Source: Candidatus Sericytochromatia bacterium
Lineage (GTDB): Bacteria; Cyanobacteriota; Sericytochromatia; UBA7694
Direction: 5' to 3'
Assembly: GCA_015272195.1 (NCBI GenBank)
Contig: JACYMC010000203.1
Span: 1-42,492 of the forward strand
DNA: 42,492 nt
A program made the position numbers and the translations under genes. Below the pieces are notes generated by a model. The model was given only the letters and a program-made list of their open reading frames with translations. It was not told where the DNA came from and searched no databases. Positions within the stretch are counted from its first letter, which is position 1. Every line of letters begins with the position of its first letter. Positions 42,255 through 42,492 of this stretch are shown here, in pieces.

Positions 42255-42492
42255 CAGAATCAGAACGCATTGCTTATCTGGAAGAAAAAGTGGCACAGCT
42301 TGAGCATGAAAATGCGTTACTCAGAGCTGAGAATGCCGCTTTAAGAGCGGAAAATACCGCACTGAAAGAGCGCTTACGGCAAATCGAAGAGCTGCTGGGC
42401 CTCAATAGCAAAAATTCCTCCAAGCCCCCTTCAGGTGACTCAAAAAGCAACTCAAAAAGCAACTCTAAGCTTGGCTCACTCAAACCCAGAAA
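42251..42492 (+). mobile_element. IS66-family transposase gene, N-terminal part, cut by the window edge
   Basis: An ATG at 42251 opens a frame that runs to the window end (80 codons). It starts with a leucine-zipper-like helix (EEKVAQLEHENALLRAEN and further ALRAEN, ALKERL repeats) followed by LLGLNSKNSSKPPSGDS, the signature of IS66/TnpC-type transposases (normally G-L-N-S-x-N-S-S-K-P-P-S). The catalytic DDE core would lie outside. The start overlaps the previous stop as ATGA. No tnpA or tnpB gene precedes it, so it is either a TnpC-only element or a copy whose left end lies unseen in the upstream gene; no terminal inverted repeat could be recognised. Confidence 0.8.

Overview
The window looks like a chromosomal contig from a diderm (Gram-negative-type) bacterium that makes heme by the C5 (glutamyl-tRNA) route. 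Envelope and core genes seen are a class A penicillin-binding protein, an LptF/LptG-family permease, a SpoIID/LytB-domain amidase enhancer, an M23 peptidase, hemA-hemC, asd, queA, mtaB, purA and a MATE exporter. The mixture of SpoIID, LptF/G, AMMECR1 and many unfamiliar coiled-coil or Gly/Ala-rich proteins would fit a non-photosynthetic relative of Cyanobacteria (Melainabacteria/Sericytochromatia/Blackallbacteria type). That placement is an impression with low confidence. No rRNA, tRNA or CRISPR array is visible.

Region 1 (1-6253) is a type III restriction-modification operon: a 5'-truncated mod, a YhcG/DUF1016 PDDEXK nuclease and res, all coupled by short overlaps. It is followed by the first 11 codons of a fourth gene that stops abruptly. 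Region 2 (6279-19277) starts with a small secreted DUF2147 protein. It continues as a long minus-strand run: hotdog thioesterase, AMMECR1-domain protein and a small coiled-coil protein behind a perfect CRP-type site; a 7Fe-type ferredoxin; PBP1A; a cholesterol-oxidase-like GMC enzyme; mtaB; a secreted helical protein; two tandem metallo-beta-lactamase-fold paralogs; a Yip1-type membrane protein; queA; and a SpoIID protein.

Region 3 (19373-31847) holds a MATE exporter and a protein with four peptidoglycan-binding-type repeats. It then holds a set of lineage-specific proteins: a 1053-residue coiled-coil protein with a Gly/Ala-rich hydrophobic C-terminus, a membrane protein with a voltage-sensor-like helix coupled to an M23 peptidase, a coiled-coil protein, an operon of three small unknown proteins behind a dyad operator, and a FlgE/F/G-like rod/hook protein with an inserted segment resembling a winged helix.

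Region 4 (31861-37053, minus) is a tight housekeeping run, hemA-hemC-asd-ybjQ-like-ybjQ-like-lptF/G. Region 5 (37472-42492) has two Gly/Ala-rich hydrophobic proteins (one built of about five internal repeats), purA, a coiled-coil gene broken by a single in-frame TAG, and the start of an IS66-type transposase gene that overlaps that broken gene by ATGA.

The most novel material is the 22.5-31.8 kb and 37.5-42.5 kb stretches. The proteins there combine coiled coils, Gly/Ala-rich membrane-active segments and a rod/hook-like export substrate, and a repeat motif is shared between two of them. They may belong to one uncharacterised surface or secretion apparatus. That is a hypothesis, not an established assignment.
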